Part shown: piece after piece, positions 25,661 through 36,191 of the stretch
How the letters are laid out: the number at the start of each line of letters is the position of its first letter
Numbering within the stretch: position 1 is the first letter of the stretch
Assembly (NCBI GenBank): GCA_030426945.1
Contig: JAUHXL010000012.1
Span: forward strand, 1 to 38,999
Direction of reading: 5' to 3'
Length of the DNA stretch: 38,999 bases
Source of the DNA: a bacterium
Lineage (GTDB): Bacteria; Myxococcota_A; Bradymonadia; UBA7976; UBA1532
Translations under genes and position numbers: made by a program
The notes under the pieces: generated by a model
What the model was told of the DNA's origin: nothing
The model's input: only the letters and a program-made list of their open reading frames with translations
Databases searched by the model: none

Positions 25661-26416
25661 GTGAGCCCTGGCCGACCGCAGTGCAGAATGTTGCACCGCC
25701 TGCTCGTCGGCCTGAGCGTCCTCGGCGTGTCCCTCGGCGCGGCCGCCGAGGACGCCGGCGCGCCGCCGCCCGACGCCGGGGTGGCCGCCGATCCCCTCCG
25801 CGAACCGATCGACGCGAAGAGCCGCGCGGCGCTGGCCGCCCGCCTGCAGCAGGTGACGCTGGTGGTGCGGCGGCGGGGCGCGGTGTCGCCCGGGGCGCGG
25901 GATCCCGGGCCGGGCGACGATGGTCGCGGCTTCTGGGCGGCCCCGGGGCGGGTGGTGACCGCGTTCGCCCTCGTCACGGGGTGGCCGCGGCACGGGGACG
26001 ACCGGCTCGAGGTGGTGACGCCGGACGGCGCGGCGCGCGCGGCGGCCGTGGGTCTGATGGACGCGCGGCTCGGCCTGGCGGTGCTGGACGTACCGGGGCT
26101 GCCCGCGCCGCCGGTGGCGTCCGCGCCCTGGTCGCCCCCCGAGGCGGCGGTGCGCGCGTCGACGGCGCTGTTCGGGGCCCCGACGCACGGCGGGCCGCTG
26201 TGGCGGGCGGTGATCGGGCGGCGGGGCGTCGGCCAGCAGGGGTACTACTGGTGGGCCGACGGCTCGGCGCCCCTGGGCACGCCGCTCTTCGATCCGCGCG
26301 GGCGCCTGTGCTCGCTGGTCGGCCTGCCCACCCCGGAGGTGCCGGGGCAGAGCCTGCTGCTGCCGGCCGTCGCCCTCCGCGGGTTGATGGAGCGCAGCCC
26401 GGACTGGTGGCCTTGA
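25661..26416 (+). CDS. Secreted trypsin/HtrA-fold protein lacking the catalytic triad
   Basis: A 251-aa protein with a signal peptide (hydrophobic about 11-28, likely cleaved after AAA). From about residue 65 the order of strands follows an HtrA-like chymotrypsin fold: GFWAAPGRVVTAFALV, then LGLAVLDV, and GSAPLGTPLFDPRGRLCSLVGL. The expected catalytic residues are replaced: Ala103 where His is expected, Gly138 where Asp is expected, and Leu205 where Ser is expected. If the alignment holds, it is a pseudo-protease, perhaps binding peptides or partners in the periplasm. GTG 25661 has GGGAG seven bases upstream; ATG 25688 and TTG 25655 are alternatives. Its TGA overlaps the TTG start assigned to tilS, so the two are coupled. 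Assignment is moderate. Confidence 0.65.
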   Translation: MSPGRPQCRMLHRLLVGLSVLGVSLGAAAEDAGAPPPDAGVAADPLREPIDAKSRAALAARLQQVTLVVRRRGAVSPGARDPGPGDDGRGFWAAPGRVVTAFALVTGWPRHGDDRLEVVTPDGAARAAAVGLMDARLGLAVLDVPGLPAPPVASAPWSPPEAAVRASTALFGAPTHGGPLWRAVIGRRGVGQQGYYWWADGSAPLGTPLFDPRGRLCSLVGLPTPEVPGQSLLLPAVALRGLMERSPDWWP

Positions 26417-27459
26417 CCACGCCCCTCGACGCGCTGGGGCCCGACGCCGACGCCCTGCTGCCGCCGGGCGAGGCGCTGCTGGTGGCGGTGAGCGGCGGGG
26501 CCGACTCGGTGGCGCTGTTGCACGCGCTGCGGCACGTCGGTCGGGGCCCCCTGTTCGTGGCGACCGTGGATCACGGGCTCGACCCGGGCAGCGCCGGGCG
26601 CGCCCGCTTCGTCGAGGATCTCTGCGCCACGCTGGGCGTGCCTTGCGCGCGGCTGCACCCGGCGCCGGCGGAGATCGCGGCGGGGGAGGGGCCGGAGGAC
26701 GGGGCGCGGCGGGCGCGCTACCGCCTGCTCGAAGCGCACGCGCAGGCGATCGGCGCGGCGCGGATCGTCACCGCGCATACCGCCGACGATCAGGCCGAGA
26801 CGGTGCTGATGCGGTTGGCGACCGGCAGCGGGCTGCGGGGCATGGCCGGTATCCCCGCGCGCCGCGGGGTGATCGCGCGGCCCTGGCTGGGCGTCCAGCG
26901 GGCGGCGGTGCGGGGCTGGGCGGCCGCCTTCGCCCTGCGCTGGGTCGAGGATCCGACCAACGCCGACGACCGTTATCTGAGGAATCGCGCGCGCGCGCAC
27001 GCGAGCCCGGGCCTGACGGCCACCTTCGGTCCGTCGTGGAGCCGGGGGGCGGCGCGGACGGCGGCGACGCTCGCGGCGGATCGCGAGGCGCTCGCGCACT
27101 TCGTCGACGCGTGGCTGGTCGAGCGGCTGCGGGTGGGCGCCCGGGGAGCGTCGATCGAGATCGACGCCCTGTTGGCGTTGCCACCGGCCGCGCGCCGCCA
27201 GGTGCTGATGGTCGGGCTGCACCGGGCGGCCTCGGCCGCCGGTCGGCCGGCACCCCGGTCCATGGCCGAGGCGGTGGCGCGGGTGGAGGATCTCGTGCGG
27301 GGCGCGGTGGGCCGCCGCGCGACGCTTGCCGGCGGCCTCGTGGCGGAGCGGCGCCGCGACGGGTTGGTGCTGCGGGCGGGGGACGAGCCGCCGAGGACCG
27401 ATGAGCCCGCGCGGCGCACCCGAATGTCGGGCGGCGACGACGGAGTTGGAAACACCTGA
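26413..27459 (+). CDS. tilS: tRNA(Ile)-lysidine synthase
   Basis: ATP-dependent enzyme that modifies C34 of tRNA-Ile (CAU) to lysidine so it reads AUA. A 348-aa protein. The N-terminal PP-loop is VAVSGGADS (SGGADS at 27-32), followed by VATVDHGL, ARRARYRLLEAHA, and TAHTADDQAETVLMRLATGSG, all typical of TilS. The tail is shorter than in E. coli TilS (about 430 aa) and lacks a clear second C-terminal substrate domain; short forms exist in other bacteria. TTG 26413 overlaps the upstream stop; a GTG two codons earlier (26407) is also possible. In many bacteria tilS lies directly before ftsH, as here, though tandem hairpins at 27518-27557 separate them. Confidence 0.9.
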   Translation: MTTPLDALGPDADALLPPGEALLVAVSGGADSVALLHALRHVGRGPLFVATVDHGLDPGSAGRARFVEDLCATLGVPCARLHPAPAEIAAGEGPEDGARRARYRLLEAHAQAIGAARIVTAHTADDQAETVLMRLATGSGLRGMAGIPARRGVIARPWLGVQRAAVRGWAAAFALRWVEDPTNADDRYLRNRARAHASPGLTATFGPSWSRGAARTAATLAADREALAHFVDAWLVERLRVGARGASIEIDALLALPPAARRQVLMVGLHRAASAAGRPAPRSMAEAVARVEDLVRGAVGRRATLAGGLVAERRRDGLVLRAGDEPPRTDEPARRTRMSGGDDGVGNT

Positions 27460-27517
27460 CCGCTTCGGTGCGTCTCAAGACCGTGGTTGCCGCCTCTGGG
27501 GCGTGTGGTGACCACGA

Positions 27518-27557
27518 GCGGGCGTGACCGCCCGCGGTTGCGGGCCTTCTGGCCCGC
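27518..27557 (+). terminator. Two tandem GC hairpins between tilS and ftsH
   Basis: Two perfect 7-bp stems with 4-nt loops: 27518-27535 (loop TGAC) and 27540-27557 (loop TTCT). Only a short T-poor tail follows, so this could be a weak terminator, an attenuator or mRNA-stabilising structure. Confidence 0.4.
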
Positions 27558-27645
27558 GTGTTAGGTTTCCCGTCGGCTCATTCTCCCGCCGCGCGTTCGC
27601 TCGGCGCTTCGTTGGACTTGACCCACGCCCCGCAGAGGACGCGCA

Positions 27646-29574
<1,929 letters not shown>

Positions 29575-29594
29575 TCGGCTCCGAGCGGCGCGGG

Positions 29595-29621
29595 AGGCCG
29601 GTCCGGGGGGGCCGGCCTTTT
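29595..29621 (+). terminator. Intrinsic terminator after ftsH
   Basis: Stem AGGCCGG (29595-29601) with CCGGCCT (29612-29618), G-rich 10-nt loop, then TTTT. It separates ftsH from the folP operon. Confidence 0.65.
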
Positions 29622-29689
29622 GCGTTGTGTGCGTGGGATTTCGATGGGCGGGCGCGGCCGGAGGGCGGCGCCCGGGGGGACGAGACGCA

Positions 29690-30541
29690 GTGCGGTGGCG
29701 AATCGGCGCACGGCAGGTGGAGTGGGACGCGCAGGGCGCGCCCGTCCGCTTGATGGGCGTCCTGAACGTGACCCCGGACAGCTTCTCGGACGGCGGGCGC
29801 TTCGTGCAGAGCCAGGCCGCCCTCGAGCACGCCCTGCAGATGGTGGCCGCGGGCGCGGACGTGATCGACGTCGGCGGTGAGAGCTCCCGGCCCGGGGCGG
29901 CGCCGGTGCCGGCCGAGGTGGAGCTCGAGCGCGTGCTGCCCGTGGTGGAGGGGCTGCGCGCGCGCTGCGACGTGGCCCTCTCGATCGACACCACCAAGGC
30001 GGTCGTGGCCGAGGCGGCGCTCGCGGCCGGCGCCGATATCATCAACGACATCAGCGCGTTGCAGGCCGATCCGGCGATGGCTGGCGTGGCCGCGCGCGCG
30101 GGCGCGGGCGTGGTGCTGATGCACATGCGCGGCACCCCCCAGACCATGCAGCGCGGGGATCTGTCGTCGCCGGACATCGTCGCCGAGGTGCGGGACGCCC
30201 TGGCCGCGCGCCTCGCCGCCGTGGTGGCGGCGGGTGTGCCGCCCGAGGCCGTGTGCCTGGATCCGGGCATCGGCTTCGGCAAGACCGTGGCGCAGAACGT
30301 CGCCCTCGTGGCGCGCCTGGGCGCCCTGGCGGCGCTCGGGCGCCCGGTGCTGCTGGGGGTGTCGCGCAAGTCCTTCCTCGGCGCGCTGACCGGGCGGCCG
30401 GTGGACGATCGGGCGTGGGCGACGGCGGCGGCCTGCGCGGTGGGCGTCGCGCAGGGCGCGCACCTGCTGCGGGTGCACGACGTGGCGGCGATGCGTGACG
30501 TGGCCGCGGTGGCGGCGGCGCTGCGCGGGGCCGGCCGATGA
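29690..30541 (+). CDS. folP: Dihydropteroate synthase
   Basis: Condenses p-aminobenzoate with 6-hydroxymethyl-7,8-dihydropterin diphosphate in folate synthesis; the sulfonamide target. A 283-aa protein. The diagnostic [15 protein letters not shown] (about 22-36) is followed by [44 protein letters not shown] and GVSRKSFLG, covering both substrate sites of the TIM barrel. GTG 29690 follows a GGGGGGA about nine bases upstream; a longer in-frame start near 29627 would run into the ftsH terminator region. The stop overlaps cdaA as ATGA, so this gene leads a coupled run with cdaA, cdaR and glmM. Confidence 0.95.
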   Translation: MRWRIGARQVEWDAQGAPVRLMGVLNVTPDSFSDGGRFVQSQAALEHALQMVAAGADVIDVGGESSRPGAAPVPAEVELERVLPVVEGLRARCDVALSIDTTKAVVAEAALAAGADIINDISALQADPAMAGVAARAGAGVVLMHMRGTPQTMQRGDLSSPDIVAEVRDALAARLAAVVAAGVPPEAVCLDPGIGFGKTVAQNVALVARLGALAALGRPVLLGVSRKSFLGALTGRPVDDRAWATAAACAVGVAQGAHLLRVHDVAAMRDVAAVAAALRGAGR

Positions 30542-31398
30542 GCTGGGCGGTCATCCGCGAGATGGTGGCGCCCGTCCTCGACGTCGCCATCATCTACTAT
30601 CTGATCTACCGGGTGCTCCTGATCATCAAGGGCACCCGGGCGGTGCCGATGCTCATCGGCCTGGTCGTGATCGTCATCCTGTACGCGCTCAGCCAGGAGG
30701 CGTACCTCGATCTGCCGACGTTCAACTGGCTGCTCGAGCAGTTCATCGGGAACCTGCTGCTGATTGTGGTGGTCGTGTTCCAGGCCGACATCCGGCGCGC
30801 GCTGACCGCGTTCGGGCGGACGCAGCTGTTGAGCAACCTGCGGAGCGGGGCGGGGGCGCAGGCCATCGACGAGCTGGTGAAGGCGAGCACCTCGCTGGCG
30901 CAGCAGACCATCGGCGCGCTGATCGTGGTCGAGCGCGAGGCGGATCTGGATCCCTACCTCGAGGAGTCCACGCGGGTGGACGCCAAGCTGAGCAAGGAGC
31001 TGCTCTACAGCCTGTTCGTGCCCGAGCGGCAGAACCCCCTGCACGACGGCGCGGTGGTGGTGCGCCGCAACCGGGTCGAGGCCGCGGGGGTGTTCCTGCC
31101 GATGAGCGTCAACCCGAACATCGATCGTGCGCTCGGCACTCGGCACCGCGCGGCCCTGGGCCTGTCCGAGGAGACCGACGCGCTGGTCATCGTGGTCAGC
31201 GAGGAGCGCGGCTCGGTGTCGCTGGCCTGGGAGGGCGATCTCGAGCTCGATCTGAAGCCGGCCGAGCTGCGGGAGCGGCTGACCACCTTGATGATCAAGC
31301 GGCCCACCCGGCTGTTCCGGCGCGACAAGAGCGTCGTGGCGCTGCTGCGTCCCAAGTCGAGCGACGCGACCAGCAAGGAGGCGCCGCCCCGCCCGTGA
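30538..31398 (+). CDS. cdaA: Diadenylate cyclase CdaA (cyclic-di-AMP synthase)
   Basis: Makes cyclic-di-AMP from two ATP at the cytoplasmic membrane. A 286-aa protein with hydrophobic segments near 12-30, 36-52 and 70-82, then the DisA_N catalytic domain (about 115-270). The two signature motifs are intact: Asp170-Gly171-Ala172 in LHDGAVVV, and Arg202-His203-Arg204 in GTRHRAALG. Length and topology match CdaA rather than DisA. It overlaps folP by 4 nt (ATGA) and cdaR by 4 nt (GTGA). The order cdaA-cdaR-glmM is widely conserved in Firmicutes and also seen in some Deltaproteobacteria, linking cyclic-di-AMP level to cell-wall precursor supply and osmotic control. Confidence 0.95.
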   Translation: MSWAVIREMVAPVLDVAIIYYLIYRVLLIIKGTRAVPMLIGLVVIVILYALSQEAYLDLPTFNWLLEQFIGNLLLIVVVVFQADIRRALTAFGRTQLLSNLRSGAGAQAIDELVKASTSLAQQTIGALIVVEREADLDPYLEESTRVDAKLSKELLYSLFVPERQNPLHDGAVVVRRNRVEAAGVFLPMSVNPNIDRALGTRHRAALGLSEETDALVIVVSEERGSVSLAWEGDLELDLKPAELRERLTTLMIKRPTRLFRRDKSVVALLRPKSSDATSKEAPPRP

Positions 31399-32387
31399 AG
31401 ACCGTGCTGCGCCAGGTGTTCCTCGAGAACGTGGGGCTGAAGGTGCTGGCGCTCGCGCTGGCGACCACCCTGGTGGTGGTGAAGCGCGAGGACCAGACGA
31501 CGGTGGTGACCGCCAACGTGCGCGTGCGCGTGGTGCACCCCGAGGATCGCGTGCTCATCAGCCCGCCGGTGGACAAGGTGGCGGTGACCATCGAGGGCAA
31601 GTACTCGGCCCTGCGCGATTTCGACGTCGACAGCCTGCCCGCGCTCGACATCAACCTGTCGGGCTACGAGGAGGAGCAGGTCACCTTCGAGCCGGAGATG
31701 TTCAAGGTGCCGCCCTCGCTGCAGGTGCGCGTGGTGCGCCCGGCCGCCATGCTGGTGCGCTTCGAGCCCAAGACGCGCAAGGTGGTCGACGTGGTCGCGG
31801 CGCTGGAGGGCGAGCCCCAGACGGGCTATCGCGTGACGCAGGTGGTGGTGGATCCGCCGACCGTGACGCTCACCGGCGCGGCGTCGGTGGTCGGGCGCAT
31901 CGAGTCGGTGAAGACCGAGCCCATCTCGCTGGTGGGGCGGAACCAGACCACCGGGCTGTCGGTCTCGCTGGCAGCGCCGCCGGCCTACGCGGGCTACGTG
32001 GAGCGCGGGCGACGGCACGTGGTCACGGTGACCATCGAGGAGAAGCGCGGCACGCGCGTGGTGGCCGGGCGGCCGGTCGAGGTGCGCAACGTGCCCGACG
32101 CGGTCTACGGCTTCGAGGTCAGCCCGGCGACGGTGGACATCACGCTGCACGGTCCGGTGCGCTTGCTCGACGCGCTCGACGCGAGCACGCTGACGGCGTG
32201 GGTGGACGCGACCGGCGTGAACCCGCGCCGCAAGCAGCTGCACACCCGCGTGGTGCGCTTCGACGCCCCCGAGGGGCTGACGGCTTCCGAGCTGAAGCCG
32301 GACAAGGTGACCCTGCTGCAGCTGGATCCGCCGCCGGACGCGGCGCCGCCCCCGGCGGACGCCGGCGACGCCGGGGCGCCCGAGTAG
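31395..32387 (+). CDS. cdaR: CdaR/YbbR-domain protein, CdaA regulator
   Basis: A 330-aa protein with an N-terminal membrane helix (about 12-29, [17 protein letters not shown]) and an extracytoplasmic region of repeated YbbR-type beta domains. Recognisable strands include [25 protein letters not shown]-like opening, [13 protein letters not shown] and [27 protein letters not shown]. In Gram-positive bacteria CdaR binds CdaA and modulates its activity. The tail is Pro/Ala/Asp-rich. GTG 31395 overlaps the cdaA stop, consistent with coupled synthesis of the pair. Sequence identity to Gram-positive CdaR seems low; the assignment relies on domain pattern and context. Confidence 0.85.
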   Translation: MKTVLRQVFLENVGLKVLALALATTLVVVKREDQTTVVTANVRVRVVHPEDRVLISPPVDKVAVTIEGKYSALRDFDVDSLPALDINLSGYEEEQVTFEPEMFKVPPSLQVRVVRPAAMLVRFEPKTRKVVDVVAALEGEPQTGYRVTQVVVDPPTVTLTGAASVVGRIESVKTEPISLVGRNQTTGLSVSLAAPPAYAGYVERGRRHVVTVTIEEKRGTRVVAGRPVEVRNVPDAVYGFEVSPATVDITLHGPVRLLDALDASTLTAWVDATGVNPRRKQLHTRVVRFDAPEGLTASELKPDKVTLLQLDPPPDAAPPPADAGDAGAPE

Positions 32388-32416
32388 AGACGACGCAGAG
32401 TCGAGACGACGCAGAG
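32387..32416 (+). repeat. Short direct repeat before glmM
   Basis: The 14-mer GAGACGACGCAGAG occurs at 32387-32400 and again at 32403-32416, separated by two bases. The second copy runs into the purine-rich AGAGAGGA that probably serves as ribosome-binding site for glmM. Confidence 0.8.
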
Positions 32417-32431
32417 AGGACGAAGACCGAC

Positions 32432-33796
32432 GTGAGCAAGGACGAGCGCACCCTCTTCGGGACCGACGGGGTCCGAGGCCTGGCCAACCGCCACCCGATG
32501 ACCGCCGAGCTGGCCATGAAGCTGGGGCGCGCGGTGGGCTATCAGCTGCGCGAGGTCACCGGCCGGCGCCCCAAGGTGCTGATCGGTAAAGACACTCGCC
32601 TGTCGGGCTACATGATGGAGACGGCCCTGGTCAGCGGGCTGTGCTCGGTGGGCGCGGACGCGCTGCTGGTGGGTCCGCTGCCGACGCCGGGCATCGCGTT
32701 CCTGACCTCGGGCATGCGCGCCGACGCGGGGCTGGTGATCTCGGCCAGCCACAACCCCTTCGAGGACAACGGGATCAAGGTGTTCGGGCGGGACGGATAC
32801 AAGCTGCCCGACGAGGACGAGCTGCGGCTCGAGCGCCTGCTGGTGTCCGACGAGCTCGAGGCGTTCCGGCCCACGGGCACCGAGATCGGGCGCGCCTATC
32901 GCATCGACGACGCGGCGGGGCGCTACGCGGTGTTCGCCAAGACGGCCTTCCCGCGTGACCTGACCCTCGAGGGCCTGCGGGTGGTCGTCGACTGCGGCCA
33001 CGGCGCCGGCTACAAGGTGGCGCCCGAGGTGCTGCGGGAGCTGGGGGCCGAGCTCGTACCGCTCGGCGTGTCGCCGGACGGCACCAACATCAACGAGGAC
33101 TGCGGCGCGCTGCACCCGGAGCACATGGTGCGCATGGTGCGGGAGCGCCGCGCGGATGTGGGGGTGGCCCTCGACGGCGACGCGGATCGCTGCATCCTGG
33201 TCGACGCGCGGGGCAACGTCGTCGACGGCGATCAGGTGCTGGCGATCATCGGCAAGTGGATGCTCGAGCGTGGCGAGCTGGCGCAGAAGACGCTGGTCGC
33301 GACCGTGATGAGCAACATCGGCCTCGACCGCGCCATCCGGCAGGCGGGCGGCAAGGTGGTGCGGGTGGGCGTGGGCGACCGCTACGTCGTCGAGCGCATG
33401 CGCCAGGATGGGCTGAACGTGGGCGGCGAGCAGTCCGGGCACGTCGTCCTGCTCGATCATGCGACGACGGGCGACGGCCTGGTCACCGCCCTGACGGTGC
33501 TGGGCATCATGGTCGCGTCGAAGCAGCCGCTGCACACCTTGGCGGCGGCGATGACCCGCTTCCCCCAGGTGCTGCGCAACATCGACGTGCCGGCGAAGCC
33601 GCCGCTCGAGACGCTGGGGCCGCTGCAGGCGGCCATCGCGGACGTCGAGGGCGCGCTGGGCGACGACGGGCGGGTGCTGGTGCGCTACTCGGGCACCCAG
33701 AGGAAGTGCCGGGTGATGGTCGAAGGGCCGGACGACGTGACCATCGAGGCGATGGCGGCGCTGCTGGTGACCGCGCTGCAGGAGTCGCTGTCTTGA
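32432..33796 (+). CDS. glmM: Phosphoglucosamine mutase
   Basis: Converts glucosamine-6-phosphate to glucosamine-1-phosphate for UDP-GlcNAc, peptidoglycan and lipopolysaccharide synthesis. A 454-aa protein of normal length. The N-terminus LFGTDGVRG is diagnostic. The phosphoserine loop is [12 protein letters not shown] with Ser106. The metal loop is DGDADR, the sugar-binding loop GGEQSGH, and the phosphate-binding end [15 protein letters not shown] (normally R-x-SGTE-x-x-x-R; here Gln replaces Glu). GTG 32432 has GAGAGGA about 11 bases upstream. It follows cdaR after 44 nt; in other bacteria GlmM and CdaA interact directly. Confidence 0.95.
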   Translation: MSKDERTLFGTDGVRGLANRHPMTAELAMKLGRAVGYQLREVTGRRPKVLIGKDTRLSGYMMETALVSGLCSVGADALLVGPLPTPGIAFLTSGMRADAGLVISASHNPFEDNGIKVFGRDGYKLPDEDELRLERLLVSDELEAFRPTGTEIGRAYRIDDAAGRYAVFAKTAFPRDLTLEGLRVVVDCGHGAGYKVAPEVLRELGAELVPLGVSPDGTNINEDCGALHPEHMVRMVRERRADVGVALDGDADRCILVDARGNVVDGDQVLAIIGKWMLERGELAQKTLVATVMSNIGLDRAIRQAGGKVVRVGVGDRYVVERMRQDGLNVGGEQSGHVVLLDHATTGDGLVTALTVLGIMVASKQPLHTLAAAMTRFPQVLRNIDVPAKPPLETLGPLQAAIADVEGALGDDGRVLVRYSGTQRKCRVMVEGPDDVTIEAMAALLVTALQESLS

Positions 33797-33845
33797 TTGG
33801 GCGGCGGCTCGGCACTGCCCTCGGCGGGACCTCGGGAGGACGCTC

Positions 33846-34580
33846 GTGAGCCTCGAGTGCCGCCTCCATCTGTCCCTGGATCCGGTCGCGGCCTTCCGCG
33901 GGCTGCGCGACTCGGCGACGCCGGAGCCGGTGGCCGTGGCGCTGCTGGCGGAGCTGGCCGGGGTGCGCTTCGTCAGCATGGAGGCGCGGGATCAGCGCCG
34001 CGCGCGCGACGTGCGGCTGCTGCGCGAGACGCTGTCGGTGCCCGTCGACCTGGCGCTGGCGCCGACGCTCGATCCGGTGGGCACCGCCTTCGAGGTGCGT
34101 CCCGACCGGCTGACGCTGGTGCCGGAGCAGCGCGAGGGGGGCAGCGCCGCGGGCGGGCTGGACGCGCACCTGCTGCGCGACGCGCTGAAGAAGCACGTGA
34201 CCCACCTGCGCGACGCCGAGATCGAGGTGGGCGTGCGCATCGAGCCAGGGCTCGAGCAGGTCAAGGCGCTGCACCGCTGCGACGCCAACGTGGCGGTGCT
34301 TCACGGCGGCGGGCTGCTGCGCGCGCGCGGCCCGGCGGAGCAGCGGGCGGAGCTGGTGCGGCTGCGCGACGCGGCGAGCCTGGCGCACAAGCTGAACCTG
34401 CGCGTCGCCGTCGCGGGCGGCGTGGATCTGCGGGCGGCCGAGCTCTTGGCGCAGGTGCCGCAGATCAGCGAGCTTCACCTGGGGCACGCCTGCCTGGCGC
34501 GCGCGCTGCTGGTGGGCATCGAGCGCGCGGTGTCCGACTTCGCCGAGGCGGTGGCGCGCGGGCGACGGCAGGCCGACTGA
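33846..34580 (+). CDS. pdxJ: PdxJ-family protein with missing active-site residues
   Basis: A 244-aa protein, the normal length for pyridoxine 5'-phosphate synthase, which makes vitamin B6 from 1-deoxyxylulose 5-phosphate and amino-acetone phosphate. The frame is clear: [40 protein letters not shown], and the phosphate-site [12 protein letters not shown]. Key residues differ from E. coli PdxJ. VNIDH reads LSLDP, the HLREDRRH loop is shortened by about three residues and reads MEARDQRR with Glu46 at His45, LEMA reads LALA with Ala70 at Glu72, and the NAGHG segment reads VAGGV, losing His193. It may be inactive or have a new function. GTG 33846 has GGAGG six bases upstream. The usual neighbour acpS is absent. 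Confidence 0.8.
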   Translation: MSLECRLHLSLDPVAAFRGLRDSATPEPVAVALLAELAGVRFVSMEARDQRRARDVRLLRETLSVPVDLALAPTLDPVGTAFEVRPDRLTLVPEQREGGSAAGGLDAHLLRDALKKHVTHLRDAEIEVGVRIEPGLEQVKALHRCDANVAVLHGGGLLRARGPAEQRAELVRLRDAASLAHKLNLRVAVAGGVDLRAAELLAQVPQISELHLGHACLARALLVGIERAVSDFAEAVARGRRQAD

Positions 34581-34583
34581 GCC

Positions 34584-34603
34584 GCGGGGCGCGAGCGCCC
34601 CGC
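34584..34603 (+). promoter_or_regulatory. Hairpin just before the nnr ribosome-binding site
   Basis: A perfect 9-bp inverted repeat (34584-34592 with 34595-34603) fills most of the 33-nt gap between the PdxJ-like gene and nnr, ending directly at the GGGAG used for nnr. No T-tract. It could act on translation or mRNA processing. Confidence 0.4.
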
Positions 34604-34613
34604 TGGGAGCAAG

Positions 34614-36191
34614 ATGAGCGCACCCACCGGAATCCACTTCGTGCCCGAGGCCGGCTGGCCGGGCGCGCGTCGCGTGGTGACCGCGGCCGAGATGCGCGCC
34701 GCCGACGCCTGGACCATCGACACCCTGGGTGTGCCCGGCGTCGCCCTGATGGAGTGCGCGGGGCGGGCGATCGCCGCGGTGGTCGCGCGGCGCGCGCGCG
34801 GCGGCGGGCGCGTCGCGGTGGCCTGCGGGGGCGGCAACAACGGCGGCGACGGCTTCGTCGTCGCGCGGCTGCTGCACGGCTGGGGCATCGCGGTCGACGT
34901 GCTGCGCGGCCGCGCGGTGGACGACTACGCCGGAGACGCCGCGGGCAACCTGCGCGCGGCCTCGCACCTGGGCGTCACGATCCGGGCGGCCGACGACGAC
35001 GCGGCGATCGCCGCGTTGCCGCCGCCGGGCACCTACGATCTGGTCGTGGACGCGGTGCTGGGCACGGGGCTCAGCGGCGAGGTGCGCGGGGCGGCGCGCG
35101 GGCTCATCGGCTGGATCAACGCGCAGGCGGCCACGGTCGTCGCGGTCGACATCGCCAGCGGCCTGTGCGGCGACACCGGCCGCGTGCTGGGCGCGGCGGT
35201 GCGCGCGGACCACACCGTCACCTTGGGCGCGAGCAAGCTGGGGCATTGGCAGGGGCACGGCCCGGAGTACGGCGGCCGCCTGCTGGTGGCCGACATCGGC
35301 ATCAACGGGTCGGCCCTCGACGGCGCGGGTGATCGCTGGCTGCTCAGCGACGCGGACGTCGCGCCGGCCTTCGCGCCGCGCGCGCGCGACGCGCACAAGG
35401 GCACCTTCGGGCACGTCGGCGTGCTCGGTGGCTGCCTGGGCCGCCTGGGCGCCGCGCGCATGAGCGCGGACGCGGCGCTGCGGGCGGGCGCCGGGCTGGT
35501 GAGCGTCGCCACCACGCCGGACGCGCTGGCGGCGCTGTCGGGCGCGGTGTACGAGGTGATGGTCGAGGCCCTGGGGCCGACGACGGACGTCGACGAGGCC
35601 GCGGCCCGGCTCAACGCCCGGGACGCGTTGATCATCGGCCCGGGCATGGACGTGTCCGACGCCGCGGGCGACTGGCTGGCGGCCCTGCTGCCGCGCCTGC
35701 GGCGCCCGGTGGTGGTGGACGCGGACGGGCTGAACCACCTGGCCCGCCGCCCGGAGGCCTGGAAGGGCGGCCCGCCACGGGTGGTCACGCCGCATCCGGG
35801 CGAGGCGGGGCGGCTGTTGGGCTCGAGCGCGGCGCAGGTGCAGGATGATCGGGTCGGGGCGGCGCGGGCCCTCTCCGAGCGGCTGGAGGCGGTGGTGGTG
35901 CTCAAGGGCGCCCATTCGCTGGTGACGACCCCCGACGGCTGGCTGGGCATCTGCCCGGCCGGCAACCCGGGCATGGCGACGGCCGGGGCCGGCGACGTGC
36001 TGGCCGGGGTCATCGGGGCGCTGCTGGCGCGCGGGTTGCCCCCGGCGCGCGCGGCGGCGGCGGGGGTGCTGTGGCACGCCCGGGCAGGGGATCTCGCCGT
36101 GCGGCGCGGCGGCCCCAATGGGCTGCGGGCCCGCGACATCCTGGCCGCGCTCACCGACATCGAGAGGGGTGCGACATGCTGCGACGACTGA
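34614..36191 (+). CDS. nnr: Bifunctional NAD(P)H-hydrate epimerase / ADP-dependent dehydratase
   Basis: Repairs damaged NADHX and NADPHX. A 525-aa two-domain protein. The N-terminal YjeF epimerase domain (about 20-230) has the Rossmann loop CGGGNNGGDG (71-80), VVDAVLGTGLSG and VDIASGL. The C-terminal ribokinase-like dehydratase domain begins near HKGTFGHVGVLGG (His261) and carries VDADGLN, VTPHPGEAGRLL, VVLKGAHS and NPGMATAGAGDVLAG with Asp461 as the likely catalytic base. Both domains look intact. ATG 34614 has GGGAGC upstream. The last 16 nt overlap the tsaC start, so they are translated together. Confidence 0.93.
   Translation: MSAPTGIHFVPEAGWPGARRVVTAAEMRAADAWTIDTLGVPGVALMECAGRAIAAVVARRARGGGRVAVACGGGNNGGDGFVVARLLHGWGIAVDVLRGRAVDDYAGDAAGNLRAASHLGVTIRAADDDAAIAALPPPGTYDLVVDAVLGTGLSGEVRGAARGLIGWINAQAATVVAVDIASGLCGDTGRVLGAAVRADHTVTLGASKLGHWQGHGPEYGGRLLVADIGINGSALDGAGDRWLLSDADVAPAFAPRARDAHKGTFGHVGVLGGCLGRLGAARMSADAALRAGAGLVSVATTPDALAALSGAVYEVMVEALGPTTDVDEAAARLNARDALIIGPGMDVSDAAGDWLAALLPRLRRPVVVDADGLNHLARRPEAWKGGPPRVVTPHPGEAGRLLGSSAAQVQDDRVGAARALSERLEAVVVLKGAHSLVTTPDGWLGICPAGNPGMATAGAGDVLAGVIGALLARGLPPARAAAAGVLWHARAGDLAVRRGGPNGLRARDILAALTDIERGATCCDD

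Noticed and set aside
27506-27516. 11-nt inverted repeat GTGGT-G-ACCAC as an operator upstream of ftsH
   Set aside because: Too short and isolated to support, and in GC-rich DNA such palindromes are common.
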